Below, one piece after another: positions 1-8,295 of a DNA stretch of 64,000 bases. The position numbers were made by a program, and so were the translations under genes. The first letter of the stretch is position 1; every line of letters begins with the position of its first letter. Source of the stretch: Candidatus Bathyarchaeota archaeon (GTDB taxonomy: Archaea > Thermoproteota > Bathyarchaeia > Bathyarchaeales > Bathycorpusculaceae); NCBI GenBank assembly GCA_026014545.1, contig JAOZIH010000003.1, positions 1 to 64,000 on the forward strand, written 5' to 3'. The notes below the pieces were generated by a model, which was not told the origin of the DNA, did no database searches, and saw only the letters and a list, made by a program, of their open reading frames with translations.

Positions 1-193
1 AGCCGCAGCCGAAGTTTCTGCCTCCGACCACTATGACGCCTGCTTTGGCTTTCTCGGGGAAAGCTGGGTCTAATCCTTCCATGGCGTGCTTTGCCAGCTC
101 ATGCGGGTCTGTTAACACAAGGTATTTTCCTGGCAGAATCACGTCTGTGTCAACGTTATTTCCGAACTTTACGGCTTTCCCTGCTACTTTCAT
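1..193 (-). CDS. leuD: 3-isopropylmalate dehydratase small subunit, partial
   Basis: N-terminal fragment (about 64 residues) of the small swivel-domain subunit of isopropylmalate isomerase, which with LeuC interconverts 2- and 3-isopropylmalate in leucine synthesis. The start MKVAGKAVKFGNNVDTDVI and the later run VVGGRNFGCG match LeuD/aconitase swivel domains, where DTD and the GxNFGCGSSRE loop are conserved. The ATG overlaps the leuC stop codon (ATGA), so the pair is probably translationally coupled. The gene leaves the window at position 1, so the rest of the catalytic loop cannot be seen. Confidence 0.93.
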   Translation of the reverse strand, partial: MKVAGKAVKFGNNVDTDVILPGKYLVLTDPHELAKHAMEGLDPAFPEKAKAGVIVVGGRNFGCG

Positions 194-1464
194 GCCTTGT
201 TTCCCTCCAGTTCGCGTGGGTCAGTTATTCTGCCTGTTATGGCGGATGCGGCAACAGTGGCTGGCGACGCAAGATAAACTTTTGCTTCTGTGCTGCCCAT
301 TCTGCCTATGAAGTTTCGGTTTGAAGTGCTAACGCATGTTTCGCCCGCAGCCAGCAAGCCTATGTGTCCGCCGAGGCATGGGCCGCATGTGGAGCCGCAT
401 ACCATGGCGCCTGCTTCCGTGAAAATCTCTATCAGCCCCTCCTTTAGCGCTTGCAAGTAAACTTCCTGCGAAGCGGGAATAACCAGAGTTCTCACGCCTT
501 CTTTGATTTTTCTTCCTTTCAGAATTTCCGCTGCAACGCGGAGGTCTTCGATTCTGCCGTTGGTGCAGGAGCCGATGAAGGCCTGCTCTACCTGCACGTT
601 GCTCATTTCAGAGGCGGGTTTCACGTTGTCCACCGATGCGGGATACGCAACCTGCGGCGTCAACTCTGTCACGTCAATGTCTACGACCTTCTCATATTCA
701 GCGTCAGCGTCGCTCTTTAAGGATTCAAAAGGCGGCAGCGGCTTGGTTGTTCTGCCTTCTAGGAATTTGCGTGTGGCTTCGTCTGGCTCAACTATGCCGT
801 TTTTGCCGCCCATCTCCACAGTCATGTTGCACAAGGTCATTCTGCCGGCTATGCTCATGCCGCGTATGGTTGGCCCAGCGAACTCGACGCTTTTGTAGGT
901 TGCACCGTCAACGCCCAGCTTACCGATTATATGCAGAATCAAGTCTTTAGGCGCCACGTACTTCTGGAATTGGCCTGTAACGTTTATTTTGATGGCCTCA
1001 GGCACCTTTAGCCAAATTTTTCCTGTGGCGAAGACCGCCGCGGCTTCTGTTGAGCCTATGCCTGTTGCGAAGGCTCCGAAGGCTCCGTAAGTGCACGTGT
1101 GCGAATCTGCACCTAGGATAACGGTGCCGGGCAGCACATGTCCCTTTTCGGGCATGACTTGATGGCATATGCCGCCTCTTCCAACGTCGTAGATTCGTAT
1201 TTTCTGTTCTTTAGCGAATTGGCGTAGCATTTTGTGCAGTTCCGCGGCTTTGACAGATTCCGCTGGCACCTGATGGTCGAGGATTATCACTATTTTTTGG
1301 TTGTCCCAGACGCGGTTGACGCCTATGCGTTTGAAGGCTTCGATGGCTAATGGTCCTGTTAAATCGTGAACCATTACCATGTCCACTTTGGCGTCCACTA
1401 TTTCGCCTGGGTGCACCACGCCTTTGTTTGATGCTTTGGCTAGGATTTTCTCGGTTATGTTCAT
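190..1464 (-). CDS. leuC: 3-isopropylmalate dehydratase large subunit
   Basis: Large [4Fe-4S] subunit of isopropylmalate isomerase (aconitase superfamily, LeuC/HacA group). The three cluster ligands are visible: Cys in GSCTNGR (about residue 300) and the two cysteines of STCGPCLGG (about 360-363). ADSHTCTYGAFG and the C-terminal SNRNFIGRMG substrate motif are also intact, and the length of about 424 residues is normal. I prefer the ATG at 1464 over the one at 1479, because a GGAG sits 9 nt before 1464 and MNITEKIL is the usual N-terminus. It lies third in ilvB-ilvN-leuC-leuD. A homologous aconitase-type substrate (homoaconitase, citramalate pathway) is possible, but the ilv/leu context favours leucine synthesis. 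Confidence 0.95.
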   Translation of the reverse strand: MNITEKILAKASNKGVVHPGEIVDAKVDMVMVHDLTGPLAIEAFKRIGVNRVWDNQKIVIILDHQVPAESVKAAELHKMLRQFAKEQKIRIYDVGRGGICHQVMPEKGHVLPGTVILGADSHTCTYGAFGAFATGIGSTEAAAVFATGKIWLKVPEAIKINVTGQFQKYVAPKDLILHIIGKLGVDGATYKSVEFAGPTIRGMSIAGRMTLCNMTVEMGGKNGIVEPDEATRKFLEGRTTKPLPPFESLKSDADAEYEKVVDIDVTELTPQVAYPASVDNVKPASEMSNVQVEQAFIGSCTNGRIEDLRVAAEILKGRKIKEGVRTLVIPASQEVYLQALKEGLIEIFTEAGAMVCGSTCGPCLGGHIGLLAAGETCVSTSNRNFIGRMGSTEAKVYLASPATVAASAITGRITDPRELEGNKA

Positions 1465-1511
1465 GTTCTCATACTCCATTCATGTGACTTTAAAATGGAA
1501 AAGGGTTGATT

Positions 1512-2027
1512 TTACTCTTCGATTCTAATTGAGTGCAAGCCCCGCGCTAGTGCGGTTACGCCTGTTCGGGCGATCTCTATTATGCCGTAAGGTTTCATGA
1601 GGTTTAGGAAGGCTTCTATCTTGTCAGATGTGCCCGTAATCTCTATTATCAAGGTTTCCGGCGAAACGTCAATTATGTGTCCTCTAAAGACTTCGACGCA
1701 GTTTATTATGTCCGTGCGTGTTTTCGCGTCAGGCGCGTTTACTTTAATAAGCGCAAGCTCGCGGCTTACTATGTTTTCTGGCTCCAGCCTGCCGACTTTG
1801 ATGACGTCGATTAGTTTGTTCATTTGTTTGACTACTTGCTCAAGGGTTTTTTCATCGCCGCTAACAGTTATCGTCATCCTTGCCACGCCTTTCTGCTCGG
1901 TGTGGCCGACGGTTATGCTTTCTATGTTAAAGTTTCTGCGCCTGAACATGTTCGCTACGCTATGCAGTACACCTGGCTTGTTCTCGACAAGGGCGGCGAT
2001 AACAATGGTTTTCTGGTTGTTTTCCAT
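1512..2027 (-). CDS. ilvN: acetolactate synthase small (regulatory) subunit
   Basis: Regulatory subunit of acetohydroxyacid synthase. It begins with an ACT domain (VIAALVENKPGVLHSVANMF, then RRRNFNIESITVG), followed by the C-terminal IlvN/IlvH domain that stimulates the catalytic subunit and binds valine. At 171 residues it has normal IlvH length. The ATG at 2027 overlaps the ilvB stop (TGATG), which argues for it over the TTG three bases upstream. The gene order is ilvB-ilvN-leuC. The enzyme makes acetolactate and acetohydroxybutyrate for valine, leucine and isoleucine. Confidence 0.95.
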   Translation of the reverse strand: MENNQKTIVIAALVENKPGVLHSVANMFRRRNFNIESITVGHTEQKGVARMTITVSGDEKTLEQVVKQMNKLIDVIKVGRLEPENIVSRELALIKVNAPDAKTRTDIINCVEVFRGHIIDVSPETLIIEITGTSDKIEAFLNLMKPYGIIEIARTGVTALARGLHSIRIEE

Positions 2028-3739
2028 CAATAATCACCTATCTGCTGGCCTAAACCGCATCCCGGAGGCACCATAGGCTCCACATCCTCTTCCGAGTTTA
2101 TGGGCACATCTATGACCGTGGTTACCGTGCTCTTCAACGCCTGCTTCACTGCTTTTTCAAATTCAGCGATTGACTCGACGCGGAAGCCTTGGGCGCCGTA
2201 TGCCTCCGCCAGCTTGACGAAGTCAGGTGACCTGCCGAGCTTCACTGCCATGTAGCGTTTCTTGTAGAAGAGGCGTTGCCACTGGGCGACCATGCCGAGG
2301 ACGCCGTTGTTGAGGACGATGACTGTGACTGGGATATCCTCTACTACGCTGCATGCCAGCTCCTGCTCAGTCATGATGAAGCTGCCGTCGCCCGCTATGT
2401 CCACCACGTGTCTGTCGGGACAAGCGGTTTTGGCGCCTATTGCCGCTGGGAAGCCGAAGCCCATTGTGCCTAGGCCGCCGCTGCTTATGAATGTACGTGG
2501 TTTCAGGGCTTTGAAGTAAAGCGCTGCCCACATCTGGTTCTGCCCCACTTCCGTGGTGACTATTGTGCTTTCGGGCAGTAGCTTTCGCAGAGTTTGCAGC
2601 AGCCGCTTAGGTTTCAACTTGCCGTCTTCGGCTTTTTCTGGGGGATTCAGCAGTTTCCTCGCCTCGTTGATGCGCTGAAGCCATGGGCTGTCTGTTTTCT
2701 TTTTAACTTGCTTGATTAGCCGCTCGTATATGGCGCTTAGCGCTTGTTTCGCGTCGGCTACGATGGGCACGTCAACTTCGATGTTTTTGCCGATTTCCGC
2801 AGCGTCGATGTCTATGTGGATTTTTTTGGCTTCGGGGCAGAACGAGTCCAAGTTGCCTGTAGCACGGTCAGCAAATCTGGTGCCCACTGCTAAGAGCACA
2901 TCCGCCTCCAGCAGCATCTTGTTCGCGAGCGGATTGCCATGCATGCCGATATTGCCCAAACTAAGCGGATGTATCTCCGGAAAGCTGCCTTTACCCATGA
3001 ATGTTGTGGCTACGGGTGCCAGAAGCAGCTCCGCCACCGTCAGCAGCTCGTCTGAGGCGTTCGCTGTTATGACGCCGCCGCCCGCTAGGATAATGGGTCG
3101 CTCCGCTTCCACCAGCAGCTCTACGGCTTTGCGTATCTGCAGCGGATGCGGCGGCCCTGCAACTCGGTAGCCGCGTAAATCAATTTTGCCGTCGAAACTG
3201 ACTTCAGCGACGTCGGTTTGCACGTTTTTAGGAACATCTATCAACACAGGACCCGGCCTTCCAGTCGTGGCAATGTAAAAGGCAGCATTTACTGCCCAGG
3301 GAATCTCCGCAGCCGAGCGCACCTGATGGTTGTATTTGGTTATGGGCGTCGTAATGCCAATGATGTCTGCTTCTTGGAAAGCGTCTCTGCCTATCATGTA
3401 GCTACTGTTCGAACCGTTTGTTGGAACCTGGCCTGTGATGGCTATGACAGGCGAGGAATCCATATGCGCGTTCGCTATGCCCGTAACCAGGTTGGTGGCG
3501 CCTGGACCGCTGGTGGCGAAGCAGACGCCTGGTCTGCCTGAAGCACGTGCGTAGCCGTCAGCAGCGTGCGCAGCGCACTGTTCGTGTCTGGAGAGTATAT
3601 GTCTCAGTTTCGGGTGGCGGCATAACTCATCGTACACGGGTAGTATGGCTCCGCCTAGGATGCCGAAGATGTGCTTGACGCCTTGGCGTTCCAGAGCCTC
3701 AAGCAGCGCTTTTGCCCCGGTCATTTTAGTTGCAGACAT
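2027..3739 (-). CDS. ilvB: acetolactate synthase large (catalytic) subunit
   Basis: ThDP-dependent acetohydroxyacid synthase. The N-terminal PYR domain has the catalytic glutamate in SRHEQCAAHAADGYAR; a central DHAP-like domain follows; the C-terminal PP domain has the Mg-ThDP motif beginning GDGSF and ending LNN. The length of about 570 residues is normal. The frame also has an ATG at 3763, but GAGGAG lies about 12 nt before the ATG at 3739 and nothing similar precedes 3763, so I use 3739 (start MSATKMTGAKALLEAL). The stop overlaps ilvN. A leader of about 200 nt with predicted secondary structure lies upstream (see separate entry). Confidence 0.95.
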   Translation of the reverse strand: MSATKMTGAKALLEALERQGVKHIFGILGGAILPVYDELCRHPKLRHILSRHEQCAAHAADGYARASGRPGVCFATSGPGATNLVTGIANAHMDSSPVIAITGQVPTNGSNSSYMIGRDAFQEADIIGITTPITKYNHQVRSAAEIPWAVNAAFYIATTGRPGPVLIDVPKNVQTDVAEVSFDGKIDLRGYRVAGPPHPLQIRKAVELLVEAERPIILAGGGVITANASDELLTVAELLLAPVATTFMGKGSFPEIHPLSLGNIGMHGNPLANKMLLEADVLLAVGTRFADRATGNLDSFCPEAKKIHIDIDAAEIGKNIEVDVPIVADAKQALSAIYERLIKQVKKKTDSPWLQRINEARKLLNPPEKAEDGKLKPKRLLQTLRKLLPESTIVTTEVGQNQMWAALYFKALKPRTFISSGGLGTMGFGFPAAIGAKTACPDRHVVDIAGDGSFIMTEQELACSVVEDIPVTVIVLNNGVLGMVAQWQRLFYKKRYMAVKLGRSPDFVKLAEAYGAQGFRVESIAEFEKAVKQALKSTVTTVIDVPINSEEDVEPMVPPGCGLGQQIGDY

Positions 3740-3827
3740 TTCTTTCTGATACTCCTCTTTCATGTTTAGAATAATGACTAGACATATGCCTCAACGAATT
3801 GCTGGGGAAGAATTTATTTGTAGCTGT

Positions 3828-3927
3828 CACGGCGGCGATAGGGCATGGGCTAAATAAAGCAGTCTGCCGATACCCGGCGATCCCAGCTATTGAGGTAGCG
3901 ATCCCTCACTAAATTTTTGCCTCCGTG
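3828..3927 (-). ncRNA. candidate structured leader RNA of the ilvB operon
   Basis: This element fills much of the gap between leuA and ilvB and would lie in the 5' leader of ilvB. On the minus strand a 9-nt arm CACGGAGGC can pair with GCCGCCGTG about 90 nt downstream (8 of 9 pairs). Inside it, AGGG can pair with CCCT, TGGG with CCCA, and small hairpins GCTA/TAGC and GCC/GGC are possible. On the plus strand the octamer GCGATCCC occurs twice, 21 bp apart. The GC-rich element stands out from the AT-rich flanks. I do not recognise it as a known riboswitch class or a tRNA. Function in branched-chain amino-acid control is inference. Confidence 0.4.
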
Positions 3928-3960
3928 AAGCAACACGTTCCGTAAAGACTACTGTATGTT

Positions 3961-3970
3961 TATTTAAAAA
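3961..3970 (-). promoter_or_regulatory. TATA box, ilvB operon
   Basis: The minus strand reads TTTTTAAATA here. Archaeal transcription would start about 25 nt downstream, near 3940, giving a leader of about 200 nt that begins just before the structured element at 3927. Placement is by sequence only. Confidence 0.4.
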
Positions 3971-4014
3971 GTTTATGGTTTCCGGATATTCTACTGAGGC
4001 TTTGTTTTAGCCTA

Positions 4015-5499
4015 TTAAGATTTGTTGTTGTAGTCTGTTGTTAGCACGTTCATGGCGCCGAGCACTGCGTCAATGCTTGCCATCACGATGTCTTCGCGTA
4101 CGCCCATGGCTGTGGCTGTTCGGTTGCCTTTGCGCATGCGCACCACCACTTCCACCATGGCGTCTGTTCCGCCAGTAATCGCCTTCACGTTATACTGCTC
4201 CAGATGAATCTGCTCCACTTCCGCAATAGCCTTTTTCACAGCATTTATAGCCGCGTCCACTGGACCCACGCCTATGGCGGCGCCGTTAACCTCTTTGCCA
4301 TTCAGCTTCAGCCTGACTGAAGCGGTTGGCGTAACAGTGTTGCCGCTGACCACTGTTATCTCCTGCAGCTGAATCGCTTTTTTGGCGCTCAAGCCAAGCA
4401 CGTTTTCCGCAATCGCCAGTAAATCCGCGTCCGTTACCATTTTACCTTTATCGCCGACGCTTTTCACACGCGCTTGTATCTCCTTCAGCTGCTCCTCCGT
4501 AGGCGTCAAGCCCATTGCAGCCAAAGCCGCTTTTAACCCAGCGGAACCCGCATGTTTCCCAGGCGCCAGCCGCCTTGTGCCTCCGACCAACTCAGGCGCA
4601 ATAGCTTCATAGGTAGAAGGATGTGCAAGCATGCCCTGCGTGTGGATTCCCGACTCATGTGTAAACGCGTTTTCGCCTACTATCGCCTTGTTCGGCTGCA
4701 CGTAAATGCCTGTTAAACGCGAAACCAGCTGTGAAGTGCTATACAGCAGTTCAGTTTTGATGTCCACGTTCAGCTTGTAAAGAGCTTTCAGCGAAACCAC
4801 AATCTCCTCAAGCGACGCGTTTCCAGCGCGCTCGCCCAAACCGTTTATTGTAGCGTGGAACTGGTTTGCGCCTGCACGAAGCGCCGCGATAGTGTTCGCC
4901 ACTGCCATGCCGAAGTCGTTGTGGCAGTGCACACTGATGACTGGCACTGTCAGCGACCGCCGCAACTCAGCGAATAACTCGTAAGAACGCTCAGGCGTTA
5001 GCACACCTACGGTGTCGCATGCAACTACGCGATCCGCGCCTGCTTCAATGCCCGTAGCGAAAACCTTCTTCAGAAACTCCACATCCGCCCGTGAAGCATC
5101 CTCAGCTGATAACTCTACGATTAAGCCGCAGTCCTTGGCGTATCGCACCATGTCCCGCGTAATCTGCAGCACCTGTTCGCGCGTCTTCCGAAGCTTCGCC
5201 TCAATATGCAAGTCAGAAACGGGAATGATGAGATGTATGCTGTCCGCGCCGCTTTTAGCCACCGCGTCAATGTCGCCTTTTGTGCCGCGTGCTGCACTGC
5301 AAATCTCCGCTTTCAAACCAGCATCAGCAATGAGCTTCACCGCCTCCATTTCACCCTCAGAAACAGCCGCGAAACCAGCCTCGATAACGTCAACGCCTAA
5401 TTCGTCCAGACGCTGTGCTATACGCAGCTTGTTTTCAGGTGTTAAAGAGACTCCAGGGGTTTGTTCGCCATCGCGTAGTGTAGTGTCAAAAACTCTTAT
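4015..5499 (-). CDS. leuA: 2-isopropylmalate synthase (or citramalate synthase), non-standard start
   Basis: Condenses acetyl-CoA with a 2-oxo acid. The HMGL-like TIM barrel starts with FDTTLRDGEQTPGVSLT, has the metal ligands in HCHNDFGMA and the GLGERAGNASLEE motif, and ends in a LeuA allosteric (dimerisation) domain. Taken from 5499 it has 494 residues, normal for archaeal LeuA/CimA. The first ATG in frame (5349) would remove about 50 conserved residues including the catalytic FDTTLRDGEQ. The frame is open back to a TGA at 5544, but contains no ATG, GTG or TTG. An ATA at 5499, directly before RVFDTTLRDG, fits the family N-terminus. A TATA-like GATATAAAT at 5543-5535 would place the transcript start near 5513. 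The alternatives are ATT at 5529 or a sequence error. Confidence 0.88.
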   Translation of the reverse strand: MRVFDTTLRDGEQTPGVSLTPENKLRIAQRLDELGVDVIEAGFAAVSEGEMEAVKLIADAGLKAEICSAARGTKGDIDAVAKSGADSIHLIIPVSDLHIEAKLRKTREQVLQITRDMVRYAKDCGLIVELSAEDASRADVEFLKKVFATGIEAGADRVVACDTVGVLTPERSYELFAELRRSLTVPVISVHCHNDFGMAVANTIAALRAGANQFHATINGLGERAGNASLEEIVVSLKALYKLNVDIKTELLYSTSQLVSRLTGIYVQPNKAIVGENAFTHESGIHTQGMLAHPSTYEAIAPELVGGTRRLAPGKHAGSAGLKAALAAMGLTPTEEQLKEIQARVKSVGDKGKMVTDADLLAIAENVLGLSAKKAIQLQEITVVSGNTVTPTASVRLKLNGKEVNGAAIGVGPVDAAINAVKKAIAEVEQIHLEQYNVKAITGGTDAMVEVVVRMRKGNRTATAMGVREDIVMASIDAVLGAMNVLTTDYNNKS

Positions 5500-5534
5500 C
5501 TTCTCAGGGAAACGGTTAGATAAAGCAATACCCC

Positions 5535-5543
5535 ATTTATATC
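5535..5543 (-). promoter_or_regulatory. TATA box, leuA
   Basis: GATATAAAT on the minus strand. The expected start of transcription, about 26 nt downstream near 5513, would leave a leader of about 14 nt before the conserved N-terminus of LeuA. It would exclude in-frame codons upstream of 5513 as starts. Confidence 0.4.
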
Positions 5544-5675
5544 ACACACAAACCACAACAAGACAACCCGCCAACATATAAAACTTACGATTTACCAATC
5601 CATAGAAAACCCCAAACAAACGCTGATGTCTGAAAGCCTCTCTCCACCATCCAAACTCACAGGGCACTTCCACCA

Positions 5676-5727
5676 TCATATTTGGCGCCTATTAGCGATT
5701 CTATGCAGAAACCTATAGAGGGGGTCT
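5676..5727 (+). repeat. dispersed intergenic repeat, copy A
   Basis: One of at least three closely similar copies of about 47 bp in the window (others at 21799-21846, minus strand, and 59783-59829). Each starts with TCATATTTGGCG, has TATTAG at the same offset, and ends with GCAGAAACCTATAGAGGG, with no length differences between copies. This copy sits between the divergent leuA and moeA genes, 54 bp before moeA. It shares the following GGGTCT with the degenerate fourth copy near 59.87 kb. The remaining gap sequence (5545-5675) shows nothing I can name. Confidence 0.75.
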
Positions 5728-5780
5728 ACTTCAGCAGCTTTGCTCAGTTTTTCTCGATACATTTTTTACAGTAAGCCACA

Positions 5781-7046
5781 ATGCTCTATGCTGAGGATGG
5801 CGTGTTGGCAAGGTTAAAGGGTTTCCAAAAACTAACATTTGCGGATGAGGCACTGCAAAAGTGGCTGGGCACTTTGCAAATTAGCCCGCCGCGTCAGGTT
5901 ACTGTGTCTCTCGGTGAAGCGCTTAACCGTGTTTCCGCAGTGGATATAACCGCGCAAGAGGATCTGCCACGGTTCGACCGCTCAGCTGTTGACGGCTACG
6001 CGCTTAAGGCTGAAGACACCACAGGCGCATCCCAATTCAAACCCGTGGTATTGAGCCTAACTGCGTCAGACACTATAGCCACAAAGCAAGCACGGCAAAT
6101 CTGGACGGGGAATCCGCTTCCAAGAGGCGCCGACGCCGTTGTTATGCTGGAAAATACCAAGCTACGCGATGGAAAACTGGAAGTTTGGACTCAACTCGCA
6201 AAAGGAGGAAATGTGTCAAAAAAAGGAGAAGACGTCAAAAAAGGCGATAAAATCATCAAAGCAGGCACGAGGCTGTCGCCTTATCACTTGGCGTTGCTTG
6301 CCGCGTTAGGCAACAGCGAAATCAAAGTTGCGGAAAAACCGCAAATCGGCATTTTAGCCACGGGAAACGAGCTTGTGGAAGCAGGCGCCACGCCGTCTGA
6401 AAACCAAATTTACGAATCAAACCGCGTAATGCTCTCAGCGTTATGCCGCGAAATCGGTGCAGAACCAGTGGACTTCGGCATCGCCAAAGATGACTTGGCA
6501 GAAATAACTGAAAAACTAAAGGCTGCGCTGCAAAAATGCGATGCTGTAGTCACTTCTGGCGGCACCAGCGTCGGCGGCTTCGACCTCGTTCCAGAAGCAG
6601 TCAACAACTTGGGCAAACCAGGCGTAATTACGCACGGCGTAGCCATAAGGCCTGCTATGCCAACCGCTCTTGCAGTGGTCGAGGGTAAACCAGTTTTGAT
6701 TCTTTCAGGCAATCCTGTCGCTGCAGCCATCGGCTTCGAAGTGTTTGGGAGACCCTTAATCTGCAAGCTGCTTGGGATGCCTCAGACAGAGCAGCGTCCA
6801 GTAGTTAACGCGGTTATGGCAAGGCGAGTGGCTACTGCGCTTGGGAGAAAAACCTTCGTGCGTGTTCACGTAACTATTCGAAATGGCGTTTTCATCGCCG
6901 AGCCCATCAGCGCACGCGGTTCAGGCATAATCTCTACGATGACGCGGAGCAACGGCTTCGTCATCGTTCCAGAAAACAGAGAAGGCGTCGCAGAAGGCGA
7001 AAGCGTGATGGTGCATCTGTTTGGAAGTGTGGAGGAAGAGCGCTGA
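5781..7046 (+). CDS. moeA: molybdopterin molybdenumtransferase, paralogue 1
   Basis: MoeA-type enzyme that inserts molybdate or tungstate into adenylated molybdopterin. The signature PRFDRSAVDGYAL-like segment lies near residue 70, the MoCF/MogA-like fold carries SGGTSVGGFDLVP, the loop LSGNPVAAA corresponds to the family's LPGNPVS, and a C-terminal beta-barrel domain follows. It has 421 residues, full MoeA length. The gene is followed without a gap by a second moeA, the stop being one base before the next ATG. The first residues (to about GFQKLT) are longer than usual, so a downstream GTG at 5805 is an alternative start. Confidence 0.93.
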   Translation: MLYAEDGVLARLKGFQKLTFADEALQKWLGTLQISPPRQVTVSLGEALNRVSAVDITAQEDLPRFDRSAVDGYALKAEDTTGASQFKPVVLSLTASDTIATKQARQIWTGNPLPRGADAVVMLENTKLRDGKLEVWTQLAKGGNVSKKGEDVKKGDKIIKAGTRLSPYHLALLAALGNSEIKVAEKPQIGILATGNELVEAGATPSENQIYESNRVMLSALCREIGAEPVDFGIAKDDLAEITEKLKAALQKCDAVVTSGGTSVGGFDLVPEAVNNLGKPGVITHGVAIRPAMPTALAVVEGKPVLILSGNPVAAAIGFEVFGRPLICKLLGMPQTEQRPVVNAVMARRVATALGRKTFVRVHVTIRNGVFIAEPISARGSGIISTMTRSNGFVIVPENREGVAEGESVMVHLFGSVEEER

Positions 7047-7047
7047 T

Positions 7048-8295
7048 ATGTTTAGGCGGCTAATGACGTTTGACGAGGCGAAAAAGGTAATTGACGAGCA
7101 GTTGAAGCTTAAGCCGTTAGGTGCAGAAGAAATCTCCCTTTTGGAAGCCTACAATCGCGTTCTCGCAGAAGACGTAGTCGCCACCTTGGATATTCCGCCT
7201 TTCAACAGGTCAACGGTTGACGGTTACGCTGTGAAAGCCGCTGACACTTTCGGCGCCGAGGAAAACCAGCCTGTGCAACTGCGAATCTGCGGCTCAGTTA
7301 GCGTGGGCGAACCGCCGAAAATCACAGTTAACCCAGGAGAAGCCGCGGAAATCGTTACAGGCGCGCCTATTCCAGAAGGAGCAGATGCCGTGGTAATGGT
7401 TGAAGACACTGATAGAGACGGCGACTTGCTGCGCGTTTACCGCGCTGTAACACGCGACGAGAATGTAATGAAAAAAGGCGCTGACATAAAAAAGGGCGAA
7501 ACAGCGCTTAAAGCTGGCCAAGTTTTAGGCGCTTCCGAAATAGGCGTCTTGGCCGCTTTAGGCTTCGCTAAAGCCAAAGTTTTCAAAGCGCCAGTGGTTG
7601 CAGTTCTCTCAACAGGCGCGGAAGTAACTGAACCGGGCAAGCCTTTGCCTCCGGGGAAAATCTATGACATAAACGCTTACAGCCTCAGCACGGCAGTTCG
7701 TGAAAGCGGCGGGAAACCCCTCTATTTAGGCGTAATTCCAGACGACAAAGCAGCGCTGCGAACAGCGCTGGAGCGCGCACTGGCTTCTGCAGACATGGTG
7801 GTAACCTCTGGCGGAGTTTCCGTCGGACCCAAAGATTTGACACCGCAGACAGTAGCGGCTTTAGGCGAGCCTGGCCTACTCGTCTGCGGCATAGCGGTTA
7901 AGCCTGGAAAACCAACGACCATAGCTCTTGTCGGCGAGAAGCCTGTTTTCGCGCTTCCTGGACATCCTGCTTCTACGCTTTTGATGTTCCATCTGCTTGT
8001 ACGCCCAGTTATCCAACTCATGTCTGGCAGAACAGCACGTGAGGACAGGGCGGTTAAGGCGCTGGCGGCAACACGGATGTTTTCGGCTAAGGGCAGGCGA
8101 ACCTTCGTTATGGTTAAATTAAAGCATGATGAGCTCAAGCGGCTTGTCGCTGTGCCCGTGGAGACAGGTGCTTCTGGGGCAATAACAACGCTTGCGAAGG
8201 CTGATGGGTTCGTAGAGATTCCTGAAAACCAGCAGTTCATCGATTCAGACGAAGAAGTTACGGTTACGCTCCTAAAGAGTACGCTGCTTTTATGA
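7048..8295 (+). CDS. moeA: molybdopterin molybdenumtransferase, paralogue 2
   Basis: Second MoeA, about 415 residues, with [44 protein letters not shown] and [10 protein letters not shown] in the standard order. The ATG at 7048 lies one base after the stop of the first copy, with GGAGG about 12 nt upstream; the upstream TTG at 7021 would lie inside the first gene and gives no family match. The loop residues differ between the paralogues (LSGNP against LPGHP). In archaea with two MoeA proteins a split between molybdenum and tungsten, or between different target enzymes, has been proposed. That is inference here. Confidence 0.94.
   Translation: MFRRLMTFDEAKKVIDEQLKLKPLGAEEISLLEAYNRVLAEDVVATLDIPPFNRSTVDGYAVKAADTFGAEENQPVQLRICGSVSVGEPPKITVNPGEAAEIVTGAPIPEGADAVVMVEDTDRDGDLLRVYRAVTRDENVMKKGADIKKGETALKAGQVLGASEIGVLAALGFAKAKVFKAPVVAVLSTGAEVTEPGKPLPPGKIYDINAYSLSTAVRESGGKPLYLGVIPDDKAALRTALERALASADMVVTSGGVSVGPKDLTPQTVAALGEPGLLVCGIAVKPGKPTTIALVGEKPVFALPGHPASTLLMFHLLVRPVIQLMSGRTAREDRAVKALAATRMFSAKGRRTFVMVKLKHDELKRLVAVPVETGASGAITTLAKADGFVEIPENQQFIDSDEEVTVTLLKSTLLL

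Noticed and set aside
1597-2076. 159-codon plus-strand frame opposite ilvN
   Set aside because: Covers the complete ilvN gene in antisense and shows no recognisable domain.
3828-3927. tRNA gene in the ilvB leader
   Set aside because: GC-rich and folded, but there is no T-arm consensus (GTTCAAATC-like), no anticodon arm of the right size and no acceptor stem of 7 pairs at tRNA spacing.
4382-5581. Long plus-strand frames opposite leuA, including one of 189 codons
   Set aside because: They mirror the GC-rich third positions of leuA on the other strand; no family motif, and leuA is clearly the real gene.
7021-7047. TTG start for the second moeA inside the first
   Set aside because: The added residues (EVWRKSAD) have no counterpart in MoeA proteins, while the ATG at 7048 directly follows the first stop codon and has GGAGG upstream.
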